Shown here: one piece after another, positions 36,701 through 45,145 of the stretch
Position numbering within the stretch: the stretch's first letter is position 1
Layout: each line of letters starts with the position of its first letter
From: Betaproteobacteria bacterium
GTDB lineage: Bacteria; Pseudomonadota; Gammaproteobacteria; Burkholderiales; Burkholderiaceae_C
DNA length: 64,000 nucleotides
Assembly: GCA_016716535.1 (NCBI GenBank)
Contig: JADJWD010000004.1
Location: 496,001 to 560,000 of the forward strand
Direction of reading: 5' to 3'
The notes under the pieces: model-generated
Told to the model about the DNA's origin: nothing
Database searches by the model: none
What the model saw: only the letters and a program-made list of their open reading frames with translations
Translations under genes and position numbers: made by a program

Positions 36701-36942
36701 GCCGTTGAAGAACCCTCGATGAACGCGAACTCCGTCGTCGTCGATCGGTTCGGTGAGGTCATCCAGCTCGCGGGTATCGCCACCGCCGCCTTAGACGGCT
36801 CGTTTCGCGTGCATTCGAATGCCAGCACAAGGGCATGCGGTCTTCGCGCCGTTCATTGGGCGCACTGCGGGCGCCATTGCGCCAAGGTCCGCAGCCGCGT
36901 GAGGTTGTAGGCCGTCATCGTCAGCGTCAGAAGCTGGTCGAC
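36701..36942 (-). mobile_element. 3' remnant of an insertion sequence (transposase tail)
   Basis: On the minus strand, 36942-36853 encodes VDQLLTLTMTAYNLTRLRTL followed by AQWRPQCAQ-stop. This resembles the C-terminus of DDE transposases of the IS1182/IS5-like type (TMAAYNLVRLR pattern). TTCTTCAACGGCCTGTTA at about 36701-36718 (minus) resembles an IS terminal repeat. The rest of the transposase is missing: the open frame runs straight into katG-derived sequence at about 36943. Confidence 0.6.
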
Positions 36943-37631
36943 AGAGGCGGGTGTTTCTTGCCCGGATCGTGCGCGTCGGGAATCATGTCCTCGGGCGCCA
37001 CGTTCTTGGCAGGCCACTGGATGGCGCCGGCCGGGCTCTTGACCTGCTCCCACTCGTACTTGAGCAGCACCTTGAAATAGCCCATGTCCCACCAGGTGGG
37101 GTTGGGCTTCCACGCGCCCTCGAAGCCGCTGGTGGTGGTGTCCCCTCCGATGCCGCTGCCGTGCTTGTTGATCCAGCCGAAGCCCATCGCTTCGATGGGT
37201 GCAGCCTCGGGCTCGGGGCCGACCAGGGCCGGATCGCCCGCACCGTGCATCTTGCCGAAGGCGTGGCCGCCGGCCACCAGGGCCACAGTTTCGTAGTCGT
37301 TCATCGCCATGCGGCCGAAGGTCTCGCGCACGTCGCGGCCGGAGCCACCGGGTCGGGGTCGCCGTCCGGGCCTTGGGGATTCACGTAGATCAGACCCATC
37401 TGCACCGCGGCCAGCGGGCTCTCCAGACGGCGATCACCGCTGTAGCGGCTGTCGGGCTTGTCGCTGGTGGCCAGCCACTGCTCCTCGGCGCCCCAGTAGA
37501 TGTCTTCTTCCGGCGCCCAGATAGGTGCCGGCCGCGTGCCACGACATGCGCACGAACAGGCCGCCGTAGTGGCCCCAGTCGGCCGGCCACCAGTCCTGCG
37601 AATCGGTCATCAACGCGGCCAGGTCCAAGGC
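36943..37631 (-). pseudogene. katG: Catalase-peroxidase (katG) remnant with internal deletion
   Basis: Minus-strand fragments of KatG lie in order. DLAALMTDSQDWWPADWGHYGGLF and VRMSWHAAGTY (distal heme-site Arg-Trp-His region) are followed, in another frame, by WAPEEDIYWGAEEQWLATSD and AAVQMGLIYVNPQGPDG, then by RETFGRMAMNDYETVALVAG and GHAFGKMHGAGDPALVGPEPEA. The last frame ends in PDAHDPGKKHPPLS before the IS tail. About 70 residues are missing between GTY and WAPEED, where DGRGG...NSW and following helices should be. The N-terminus and the whole C-terminal half are absent. Non-functional. Confidence 0.85.
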
Positions 37632-37682
37632 GCATGAGGCGTCTGTCTACCGATGTGACAAGCATCGCTCGCGCGACTAGGC

Positions 37683-37698
37683 TAGTAATAGGTTACTA
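37683..37698. promoter_or_regulatory. Palindromic operator candidate for the TetR regulator
   Basis: TAGTAA (37683-37688), TAGG, TTACTA (37693-37698): a perfect 6-bp inverted repeat with a 4-bp centre, 12 bp before the TetR start codon. The AT-rich palindrome stands out from its high-GC surroundings and overlaps the likely promoter, so autoregulation and operon control are expected. Confidence 0.6.
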
Positions 37699-37710
37699 TC
37701 CATATCAGAG

Positions 37711-38319
37711 ATGAACACGCCAAACAAACTCCCCGCCGAGGAACGCCGCGCTGCCACCGTGGACGCCGTGATTGAACTGGCCGCAGGCCATGACCCCGGC
37801 GAGATCACCACGACCGTCATCGCCAAGCACATGGGCGTGACGCAGGGCGCCCTCTTCAAGCACTTCCCCACCAAGGACGCCATCCTCGAAGCGGTGATGG
37901 CATGGGTGGCGGACCGGCTGCTGTCGCGCATCGACCGTGCCGCCAAGGCCGCGCCGACCTCGAGCGCCGGACTCGAAGCGATGTTCCTGGCCCATACGGG
38001 CTTCGTGGCCGAACACCCCGGGGTGCCCCGGATGATGTTCGGCGAATTGCAGCGAGCTGGCTCCACGGCTCCCAAGCGTGCGGCTTCGATGCTGTTGCGC
38101 CACTACGCCGAGCGGCTGCACTACCTGCTGGAGACCGGACGCAAGAGCGGCGAGTTCGATCATGGGCTCGACGTCGACGCCGCTGCCACGCTGTTCGTCG
38201 GCACGATCCAGGGTCTCGTCATGCAGGCCCTGATCGCCGGTGACGTGCAACGCATCCGCCGCGACGCGCCGCGTGTCTTCGCGATCTACCTGCGCGGCAT
38301 CACCAAGGGTCGAGCATGA
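37711..38319 (+). CDS. TetR-family transcriptional regulator
   Basis: A 202-residue regulator with N-terminal HTH (ITTTVIAKHMGVTQGALFKHFPTKDAILEAVMAWV) and a helical ligand domain with a C-terminal TetR_C-like segment (FGELQRAGSTAPKRAA). It is first in a four-base-overlap chain with the membrane-fusion protein gene, followed by permease, ATPase and outer-membrane factor genes. It probably represses this export operon through the palindrome upstream. Confidence 0.93.
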   Translation: MNTPNKLPAEERRAATVDAVIELAAGHDPGEITTTVIAKHMGVTQGALFKHFPTKDAILEAVMAWVADRLLSRIDRAAKAAPTSSAGLEAMFLAHTGFVAEHPGVPRMMFGELQRAGSTAPKRAASMLLRHYAERLHYLLETGRKSGEFDHGLDVDAAATLFVGTIQGLVMQALIAGDVQRIRRDAPRVFAIYLRGITKGRA

Positions 38320-39467
38320 ACCGCATACCCGTCAGCCGCCGGACGCTGGCCATCGGGGCGGTCCTGGTGCCGCTGGCCGCGCTGCTCGGCTACGTCGCCT
38401 TGCGCTCCGGGCCGCTGGCCCCGGTGGCCGTCACCGTGGTCAAGGTCGAATCGCGTGCGCTGCGTCCGGCGCTGTTCGGTGTGGGCAGCGTCGAGGCGCG
38501 CCAGCTCCACCGCATCGGGCCGATCGCCCCGGGGCGGCTCAAGCGCCTGGACGTCGAGGTCGGCGATGCCGTCAAGGCCGGTCAGGTGCTGGGCGAGATG
38601 GACCCGGTGGACAGCGACGACCGGCTGCGCTCGCAGGAGGCCGTCGTGAAGCGCACCGCCGCGGCGCTGGCTGACGCCAGCGCGCGCCAGGCCTATGCCG
38701 ATACCCAAGCGCGGCGTTATGAGCAGCTGTTCGCCGAGAAGGCGACGAGCGAGGAATTGCTCGCTGCTCGCCGCCAGGATCTGCAGCTCGCCAATGCCGC
38801 ACTCGCCGCCGCACGCGAAGACCAGACACGCGCGCAGTCCGACCTGCAGGCGTTGCGCGCGCAGCGCAGCAGCCTGCGGCTCGCTGCGCCGGCGGACGGC
38901 GTGGTCACCTCGCGCGACGTCGAGCCAGGCACGACCGTGGTCGCGGGCCAGGCCGTGGTGGAAGTGGTGGATCCGCATTCGCTGTGGATCAACACGCGAT
39001 TCGACCAGGTCAGCGCCGGCGGCCTGGCGTCCGCGTTGCCTGCGCGGGTCGCGTTGCGCTCGCGCCGCGGGCAGGTGCTGGAAGGCCAGGTGCTGCGCAC
39101 CGAACTGCGGGCCGACGCGGTCACCGAGGAACTGCTCGCGAAGGTCGGCTTCACCGTGGTGCCGAAGCCGTTGCCGCCGATCGGCGAGCGCGCCGAGGTC
39201 ACGGTCGATCTGCCCGCACTGCCCGAAGGACCGGTGATCCCCAACGCCGCCGTGCAGCGCCAGGGCCAGCAGGTCGGTGTGTGGACGACCAACGGCGAAA
39301 GCCCCACGTTCGTGCCTGTCAAGCTCGGCCGCGCCGACCTCGAGGGGCACGTGCAGGTGCTCGACGGCCTGAAGGCCGGCGACGCGATCGTGCTGCACAG
39401 CGAGAAGGTGCTGACGCCGCGTTCGCGCATCCATGTCGTCGACCAGATGCCGGGAGTGGCCAAGTGA
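38316..39467 (+). CDS. HlyD/RND-type periplasmic adaptor (membrane-fusion) protein
   Basis: A 383-residue adaptor with one N-terminal membrane anchor (TLAIGAVLVPLAALLGYVAL). A lipoyl/barrel-sandwich segment (IGPIAPGRLKRLDVEVGDAVKAGQVLG) and a helical hairpin around residues 105-190 (QAYADTQARRYEQLFAEKATSEELLAARRQDL) precede the second lipoyl half (LAAPADGVVTSRDVEPGTTV) and beta-barrel. It would link the ABC permease to the outer-membrane factor. Start overlaps the TetR stop by 4 bp. Confidence 0.93.
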   Translation: MNRIPVSRRTLAIGAVLVPLAALLGYVALRSGPLAPVAVTVVKVESRALRPALFGVGSVEARQLHRIGPIAPGRLKRLDVEVGDAVKAGQVLGEMDPVDSDDRLRSQEAVVKRTAAALADASARQAYADTQARRYEQLFAEKATSEELLAARRQDLQLANAALAAAREDQTRAQSDLQALRAQRSSLRLAAPADGVVTSRDVEPGTTVVAGQAVVEVVDPHSLWINTRFDQVSAGGLASALPARVALRSRRGQVLEGQVLRTELRADAVTEELLAKVGFTVVPKPLPPIGERAEVTVDLPALPEGPVIPNAAVQRQGQQVGVWTTNGESPTFVPVKLGRADLEGHVQVLDGLKAGDAIVLHSEKVLTPRSRIHVVDQMPGVAK

Positions 39468-40669
39468 TCAGCCTGGCCGGCCGCGACATCGCCCATGCCT
39501 GGGGCAAGTTCGTCTTCACCGGCCTGGGCCTGGGCCTGCTGCTGGGCGTGACGCTGGTGATGGCCGGCGTCTACCGTGGCATGGTCGACGACGGCAAGGC
39601 GCTGCTGGACAACAGCGGCGCCGACCTGTGGGTCGTGCAGCGGGACACGCTCGGGCCCTACGCCGAACCGTCCAGCCTCCCCGACGACCAGGATCGCGCG
39701 CTGCTCGCGATGCCCGGCGTGGCCGAGGCCTCCAACGTCACCTACCTGACGATGCAGGTCCGCCGGGGCGGGCACGACGTGCGCGCGATGGTGGTGGGCA
39801 TCGTGCCCGGCGAGGCCTGGGGCGCCCCGGGTTGGCCGCCCGCGCTGGTGGCGGGCCGGCGCCTCACACGCGGGCACTACGAGGCGATGGCCGACGTCGC
39901 CGCCGGCTTTGCGCTCGGCGACACGCTGCGCATCCGCCGCAACGACTACACGGTGGTGGGACTGACGCGCCGCATGGTCTCCTCCAGCGGCGACCCGATG
40001 GTGTTCATCCCGCTGAAGGACGCGCAGGAAGCGCAGTTCCTCAAGGACAACGACGCCATCGTGCAGAACCGCCGCCGCACCGCGGCCAACCCGTCGTTCA
40101 ACCGGCCGGGCGTGCCGGGCCTGCAGGAATCGGTGAACGCCTCGCAAAGCAGCAGCAACGCCGTCAATGCGGTGCTGGTGCGGCTGCGCCCGGGCGCCGA
40201 TGCCGACGCGGTGGCCGAGTCCATCCGCCGCTGGAAGCGGCTCACCGTCTACACGCGCGCCGAGATGGAGGAGATCCTGATCGGCAAGCTGATCGCCACC
40301 TCGGCCAAGCAGATCGGCATGTTCCTGGTGATCCTGGCGGTGGTCAGCGCGGCCATCGTGGCCTTCATCATCTACACGCTGACGATGGACAAGATCCGCG
40401 AGATCGCGGTCCTCAAGCTGATCGGCACGCGCAACCGCACCATCGCGTCGATGATCCTCCAGCAGGCGCTCGCGTTGGGCGTGATCGGTTTCGCGGTGGG
40501 CAAGATCAGCGCCACCTTCGCCGCGCCGCTGTTCCCCAAGTACGTGCTGCTCATGCCGCAGGACTCGGTGGCCGGCTTCGGCGCCGTGCTGGTGATCTGC
40601 GCGCTGGCCAGCGTGATCGCGATCCGCATGGCCCTGCGCGTGGACCCGGCCGAAGCCATCGGAGGCTGA
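39464..40669 (+). CDS. ABC transporter permease (FtsX/MacB-like)
   Basis: A 401-residue permease. One N-terminal membrane helix (FVFTGLGLGLLLGVTLVMAGVY), a periplasmic MacB-type core domain (about residues 45-270) and three C-terminal helices (IGMFLVILAVVSAAIVAFIIYTL, LGVIGFAVGKI region, GFGAVLVICALASVIAIRMAL). GTG start at 39464 overlaps the upstream stop (GTGA). With the ATPase it forms a MacB-like, but split, exporter; substrate unknown. Confidence 0.9.
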   Translation: MISLAGRDIAHAWGKFVFTGLGLGLLLGVTLVMAGVYRGMVDDGKALLDNSGADLWVVQRDTLGPYAEPSSLPDDQDRALLAMPGVAEASNVTYLTMQVRRGGHDVRAMVVGIVPGEAWGAPGWPPALVAGRRLTRGHYEAMADVAAGFALGDTLRIRRNDYTVVGLTRRMVSSSGDPMVFIPLKDAQEAQFLKDNDAIVQNRRRTAANPSFNRPGVPGLQESVNASQSSSNAVNAVLVRLRPGADADAVAESIRRWKRLTVYTRAEMEEILIGKLIATSAKQIGMFLVILAVVSAAIVAFIIYTLTMDKIREIAVLKLIGTRNRTIASMILQQALALGVIGFAVGKISATFAAPLFPKYVLLMPQDSVAGFGAVLVICALASVIAIRMALRVDPAEAIGG

Positions 40670-40670
40670 G

Positions 40671-41384
40671 GTGGAGAACCAAGGAATCCGCATCGAAGGC
40701 CTGCGCAAGCGCTACGGCCAGGGCGACACCGCGGTGGACGCGCTGAAGAACGTGAACATGGAAGTCGCGCCCGGCGAGGTGGTGGGGCTGATCGGCCCGT
40801 CGGGTTCGGGCAAGAGCACGCTGCTGAAGTCGCTGGGCGCGGTGATCGACCCCACGGCCGGCCGCATGACGCTCGGCGACGAGGTGATCTACGACGAGGG
40901 CTGGAAGGTGGACGACCTGCGCGCGCTGCGCCGCGACCGCATCGGCTTCGTCTTCCAGGCGCCGTACCTGATTCCGTTCCTCGACGTCACCGACAACGTC
41001 GCCCTGCTGCCGATGCTGGCCGGCATGCCGAACGCGCAGGCGCGCGAGCGCGCGCTGGAACTGCTCACCGCGCTGGACGTGCAGCACCGCGCCAAGGCCA
41101 TGCCATCTCAGTTGTCGGGTGGCGAGCAGCAGCGCGTGGCCATTGCACGAGGCCTGGTGAACCATCCGCCCGTCATCTTGGCCGACGAACCCACGGCGCC
41201 ACTGGACAGCGAGCGCGCGATGGCAGTCATCCGCATCCTCAACGACATGGCCAAGCGCTACCAGACCGCGATCATCGTCGTCACGCACGACGAGAAGATC
41301 ATCCCGACCTTCAAGCGGATCTATCACATCCGCGACGGCGTCACGCACGAGGAAGCCGGCGAAGGCCGCGCGATCGAGGCCTGA
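40671..41384 (+). CDS. ABC transporter ATP-binding protein
   Basis: A 237-residue ATPase of the LolD/MacB/FtsE type. Walker A GPSGSGKSTLLKSLG, Q-loop VFQAPYLIPFLDV, signature QLSGGEQQRVAIARGL, Walker B PVILADEPTAPLDS and H-loop VVTHDEK. GTG start at 40671, one base after the permease stop. It works with the permease; the gene order adaptor-permease-ATPase-outer membrane factor argues for efflux of a small molecule or lipid-like compound. Confidence 0.94.
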   Translation: MENQGIRIEGLRKRYGQGDTAVDALKNVNMEVAPGEVVGLIGPSGSGKSTLLKSLGAVIDPTAGRMTLGDEVIYDEGWKVDDLRALRRDRIGFVFQAPYLIPFLDVTDNVALLPMLAGMPNAQARERALELLTALDVQHRAKAMPSQLSGGEQQRVAIARGLVNHPPVILADEPTAPLDSERAMAVIRILNDMAKRYQTAIIVVTHDEKIIPTFKRIYHIRDGVTHEEAGEGRAIEA

Positions 41385-41425
41385 CGATGCCCCATGCCGA
41401 TGCGCGACTCGTGGAGACGACGCCC

Positions 41426-42943
41426 ATGAACGAGAAGCTCCGCCCTGCCCTGGGATCGCTGGCCGCGGCACTGCTGCTGGCCGGCTGTGCCGCGCTGCCG
41501 CCGTATCAATCACCGGAGGCGCCGCAGGTGGCCGGCTACACCGCCGGCAGCGCGGTGTCGGCGACTGCCTCCTCCGACGTTTCGCACGGCCAGGCGCAGC
41601 AGGTGGTCGTCGGTGCGGTGGACGCGCAATGGTGGCGCACGCTCGGCTCGCCCGCGCTCGATGCCTTGGTGGACGAGGCGTTTCGTGCCAGCCCCACGCT
41701 CGCCGGCGCCGAGGCGGTGCTCGTACAGGCGCGCGAGCTGTACGCGGCGCAGGCCGGATCGACGCAATGGCCGCAGGTCGACCTCGGCCTCGGCGCGCAG
41801 CGCCAGCAGATCAGCCCCAGCGCCCAGGGATTGGCGGGCGACACGCGCGAGTTCGGCCTCTACAACGCGAGCGTCAGCGTGCGCTACCGCTTCGACTTCG
41901 GCGGCGGCACCGACAGCAGCCTGCGCGCGCTGGCCGCACGCGCCGAGATCCGGCAGCATGAGCTGGCGGCGGCGCGCCACGCGCTGGCGGCCAACCTCGC
42001 CACCACCGCGATCACGCGCGCCCGTCTCGCCGCGCAGATCGATGCGCAGAACGCCATCCTGCGCACGCAGGAGGAACTCATCCGCCTGGCCCAGGTGCGC
42101 ACCCGGCTCGGCCAGGCGGCGCCCGACGAGGTCAGCGCGCTCACGACCCAGGCCGAACTGACGCGCGCGGGCCTGCCGCCGCTGCACAAGTCGCTGCAGC
42201 AGACCGAGCACCTGCTGGCCGTGCTGGCCGGCCGCGCTCCTGCACAGGGCGTGCCCGCGTTCACGCTGGCCGACTTCACGCTGCCCGAGCGGCTGCCCGT
42301 GACGGTGCCGTCGGAATGGGCACGCGAGCGACCCGACATCCAGGCCGCCGAAGCCGGCCTGCGGGCGGCGCATGCCGAAATGGGCGTGGCCTATGCGCGC
42401 CAGTACCCGCGGCTCGACCTGGGCGCGAGCCTCGGCAGCCAGGCCTTGACGACGACGGCGCTGTTCGGCGGATCGGCCGCGGTGTGGAACGTGGTGGGCC
42501 AGTTGAGCCAGCCGCTCTTCAATGCCGGCCTGCCGGCCGAGCGCCGTGCCGCGCAGGCGGCGCTCGATGCCGCCGCGGCGAGCTACCAGCGCGTGGTGCT
42601 CGAAGCGCTGCGCGGCGTGGCCGATGCGCTGCGCGCGGTCGAGCACGACGCCCAGGCCCTGGCGGCCCTGGCTCGCAGCGTGCAGGCTGCCGAGGAACAG
42701 CACCGCGTGCTGGAGCGCCAGTACCACGCGGGCGCCGCCAGCCCGGTGCAGCTCCTCGTCGCCGACCAGCAACTGCTGCAGGCCCGCAGCGGCCTCATCG
42801 CGGCGCAGGCGCTGCGCCTGGCCGACACCGTGGCGCTGGGCGCCGCCCTCGCCGGCCAACCGGCACGCCGGGAGCCCGCTCACCCGCAGGCCGTCTCCGC
42901 CGTCGGCAGCGAGGCAAAAACATCAGACCACATCGGACGCTAA
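41426..42943 (+). CDS. Outer-membrane efflux lipoprotein (NodT/OprM family)
   Basis: A 505-residue TolC-like protein with a lipoprotein signal (ALLLAGC|AALPPYQSP). It has two OEP repeats: the first around WRTLGSPALDALVDEAFRASPTL, the second from WARERPDIQAAEAGLRAAHAE through GVAYARQYPRLDLGASLGSQ. Start chosen at 41426 (MNEKLRP), which gives a normal lipoprotein signal; the frame is open to 41387. It provides the outer-membrane channel for the ABC export system upstream. Confidence 0.93.
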   Translation: MNEKLRPALGSLAAALLLAGCAALPPYQSPEAPQVAGYTAGSAVSATASSDVSHGQAQQVVVGAVDAQWWRTLGSPALDALVDEAFRASPTLAGAEAVLVQARELYAAQAGSTQWPQVDLGLGAQRQQISPSAQGLAGDTREFGLYNASVSVRYRFDFGGGTDSSLRALAARAEIRQHELAAARHALAANLATTAITRARLAAQIDAQNAILRTQEELIRLAQVRTRLGQAAPDEVSALTTQAELTRAGLPPLHKSLQQTEHLLAVLAGRAPAQGVPAFTLADFTLPERLPVTVPSEWARERPDIQAAEAGLRAAHAEMGVAYARQYPRLDLGASLGSQALTTTALFGGSAAVWNVVGQLSQPLFNAGLPAERRAAQAALDAAAASYQRVVLEALRGVADALRAVEHDAQALAALARSVQAAEEQHRVLERQYHAGAASPVQLLVADQQLLQARSGLIAAQALRLADTVALGAALAGQPARREPAHPQAVSAVGSEAKTSDHIGR

Positions 42944-42956
42944 CGAGAGGATGACG

Positions 42957-43364
42957 ATGACTGCCAACCCAACCGTCCGCCGGCGCTGGATGCGGGCGGC
43001 CTCGCTCGTGGCCGTGGCCTTCGGTCTGCTGACGCTGAAGGAAGGTGGCACGGTCCTGTTCGGCGGCCCGCAGGCGCGCGCTGCCGCCGGCCAGGTCGTG
43101 CCGTTCGTGCTGTGGTTCAACTTCGCGGCGGGCTTCGCCTATGTCGCCGCCGGCGTCGGGCTGTGGATGCAGCGCCGCTGGGCGCTGTGGCTGGCGGTCG
43201 TCATCACTGCATCGACCGGCGTGGTGTTCGCCGCCTTCGGCGTGCACGTGCTCGGCGGCGGTGCGCACGAAACGCGCACGGTGGTCGCGATGACGCTGCG
43301 CACGCTCGTGTGGGCGGCGCTGGCCGGCATCGCCTGGAAGGCGCTGGCGCCGCGCCGGGCTTGA
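42957..43364 (+). CDS. Small membrane protein, DoxX-like in size
   Basis: A 135-residue protein with four hydrophobic segments (ASLVAVAFGLLTLKEGG, VVPFVLWFNFAAGFAYVAAGVGLWM, WALWLAVVITASTGVVFAAFGV, LRTLVWAALAGIAWKAL). No family is assigned. The start at 42957 is 7 nt after GAGAGG; an in-frame ATG at 42951 is too close to it. It follows the outer-membrane factor by 13 bp and is probably part of the export operon. Confidence 0.7.
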   Translation: MTANPTVRRRWMRAASLVAVAFGLLTLKEGGTVLFGGPQARAAAGQVVPFVLWFNFAAGFAYVAAGVGLWMQRRWALWLAVVITASTGVVFAAFGVHVLGGGAHETRTVVAMTLRTLVWAALAGIAWKALAPRRA

Positions 43365-43392
43365 TCGCCGCGATGCTCAAGGAACAGCACCG

Positions 43393-43776
43393 ATGAGAAT
43401 CCACGCCCTGCAGCATGTGCCCTTCGAGCCGCCCGGCAGCATCGAGGCCTGGGCCCGGCGCGCCGGGCATGCGCTCGCCGTCACGCACCTGCACCGCGGC
43501 GACCCGTTGCCGGTGGTGAACGGTGGTGACCTGCTGGTCGTGCTCGGCGGCCCGATGAGCGTGCACGACGAGGCCCGGTATCCGTGGCTCGTCGACGAGA
43601 AGCGCTTCATCGAGCGCACGATCGCCGCCGGTCGGCGCGTGCTCGGCATCTGCCTCGGCGCGCAGTTGATCGCCCACGTGCTGGGCGCGCGGGTCCACGC
43701 CAGCGACGAGAAGGAGATCGGCTGGTTCGCCGTCGAAGCGACCGCGGCCGCACGCAATGCGGCGGTGTTCGAGGAG
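43393..43776 (+). pseudogene. Class I glutamine amidotransferase (GMP synthase-like), 3' end lost
   Basis: About 128 recognisable residues: MRIHALQHVPFEPPGSIEAW, DLLVVLGGPMSVHDEARYPWL and the nucleophile elbow RRVLGICLGAQLIAHVLGA with the catalytic Cys. The family is usually 180-240 residues and needs a His-x-Glu near the C-terminus, which is missing. Homology stops at ...RNAAVFEE, where a G/C-run stretch begins. The open frame continues to 43923 with no recognisable sequence. Truncation by an assembly seam is likely. Confidence 0.8.
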
Positions 43777-44095
43777 GGGCGGGGGAGGGGGGGGCCGACG
43801 CACCGGCCCCCGGCTGGGCGGGGGGGCCCGGCGGGCGAAAACGGGGCAACTTCAGTCCACGACTGCATGCTTGACTCGTGGGGTGATCCGTGGGGTCCCC
43901 GGCTCACACGGTGCGAAGTGTGAAGGCACGACAGGCACTTGGCTTCGAACTCGAAGTTCAGGTGCAGAACATCGAGTGAGGTTCCCGGTGGATCTCCGAG
44001 CTGATCCGCCGCCAGGGCGCGCAGCGCGTCGCCGATCTGCGCCACCTTCACCCTGACGCAGGAGGACTCGGTGGGCGGCCGGTGGGCGCACCGCG
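43777..44095. other. Second G/C-run zone and unrecognised segment
   Basis: 43777-43850 is made of G and C runs (GGGGGAGGGGGGGG, GGCGGGGGGGCCC), like the zone at 5476-5640. 43851-44095 has normal composition but no gene I recognise. A minus-strand open frame reading KVAQIGDALRALAADQLG then DPPGTSLDVLHLNFEFEAK could be a fragment of something. The amidotransferase gene ends abruptly at the left border. Confidence 0.6.
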
Positions 44096-45097
44096 CTATC
44101 CCCTGCCTGCCGCGCCGCGCAGGCTGCGCGCCGCCGCGCCGAAGCGCCCGCGGTGCCAGCGCGCGAACGCGCTGGGTGTCGAGAACCCGAGCAGCGCCGC
44201 CACCTCGGCGAGCGGGCGGCGGTGATCGTCGAGGTGCCGCGCCAGCAGGTCGTCGCGCAGGCCGTTCATCAGCGCGCTGAAGGTGGTGCCCTCGTCGCGC
44301 AGGCGCCGCGCCACCGTGCGACGGTCGATGCCCAGATGCTGCGCGACCACCTCGACGCGGCAGTGCCCGTAGGGCAGCAGCAGCACGACGAGCTGGCGCA
44401 CGCGCTCGCCGAGCGGGGCGTGCGCCCCGAGCTCGCGCTGCAGCAGGCGCCGCGACAGGCGCGTCATCACCGGATCGGCCGCCGGGTTCGGCGAGTCGAG
44501 ATCGGCCGCGTTGCAGACGATGCCGTTGAACTGGTGCCCGAACTCCACCGCCTCGCCGAAGAAGGCGCCGTGCTCGCGTGTGCCGGCGGGCGCGCGATGC
44601 GAGAAGCACACCAGGCGCGGCCGCCACGACGCGCCGAGAAACAGGCTCAGCAGGCGGAACGTCACGCCCACCACCAGCTCGGTGGCCTGGCGCAGCGGCT
44701 GGCCGCGCCCGCCGGTCAGTTCCTCGCGGATCAGCACGAGATTGCCGCTTTCCTCCACGCGCAGTGCCAGCGCTTCGTTGTGCACATGAATGTGCGCGAT
44801 CAGCGCGTCAAGCACCGCGCGCAGCGTCGGCTCGTCGCGCAGTGCCAGGCCCAGCGACCCCAGGTTCGACAGCCGGCGCGAACGCGCCATGCGCAGCCCG
44901 AACGCCGGCTCGCGGCCGCGCTCGGCGGCCAGCTCGAGCAGCCGGCCGACGCGGTACGCCGGCACCTTGAGATCGGGCTCGTCGAGGCAGCGCGAAGGCA
45001 GGCCGGCCTGGGCCACGAGCACGCGGGCGTCGAGCCCGCACGCCGCGGCGACCTCGGCGAAGTGCGTCAGCGCGGCGCTGCGAACGAGCGGTGACAT
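44096..45097 (-). CDS. AraC-family transcriptional regulator
   Basis: A 333-residue regulator with an N-terminal arabinose-binding-like domain (about residues 15-190, including GLALRDEPTLRAVLDALIAH). The C-terminal HTH_18 domain contains VEVVAQHLGIDRRTVARRLRDEGTTFSALMN and PLAEVAALLGFSTPSAFARWHRGRFG. ATG 45097 chosen. It is divergent from the CMD/BKACE/binding-protein set across 48 bp and probably activates it. Confidence 0.93.
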   Translation of the reverse strand: MSPLVRSAALTHFAEVAAACGLDARVLVAQAGLPSRCLDEPDLKVPAYRVGRLLELAAERGREPAFGLRMARSRRLSNLGSLGLALRDEPTLRAVLDALIAHIHVHNEALALRVEESGNLVLIREELTGGRGQPLRQATELVVGVTFRLLSLFLGASWRPRLVCFSHRAPAGTREHGAFFGEAVEFGHQFNGIVCNAADLDSPNPAADPVMTRLSRRLLQRELGAHAPLGERVRQLVVLLLPYGHCRVEVVAQHLGIDRRTVARRLRDEGTTFSALMNGLRDDLLARHLDDHRRPLAEVAALLGFSTPSAFARWHRGRFGAAARSLRGAAGRG

Positions 45098-45145
45098 CAA
45101 GAACCTCGGTCAAGGATTTCCAAGCTGTCCCGGAATGCTAAGTCG

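Noticed and set aside
36204..36722. Open frame of 172 codons after dadA
   Set aside because: Starts inside low-complexity sequence, has no motif or ribosome-binding site, and ends in the IS terminal region.
36927..37331. Small catalase-peroxidase-like gene
   Set aside because: It is only the middle of KatG; pieces upstream lie in other frames with a deletion, so it is a remnant and not a short gene.
38717..40708. Minus-strand open frame of 663 codons opposite the adaptor and permease genes
   Set aside because: Both plus-strand genes are complete and have family motifs. The antisense frame is His/Arg-rich without motifs.
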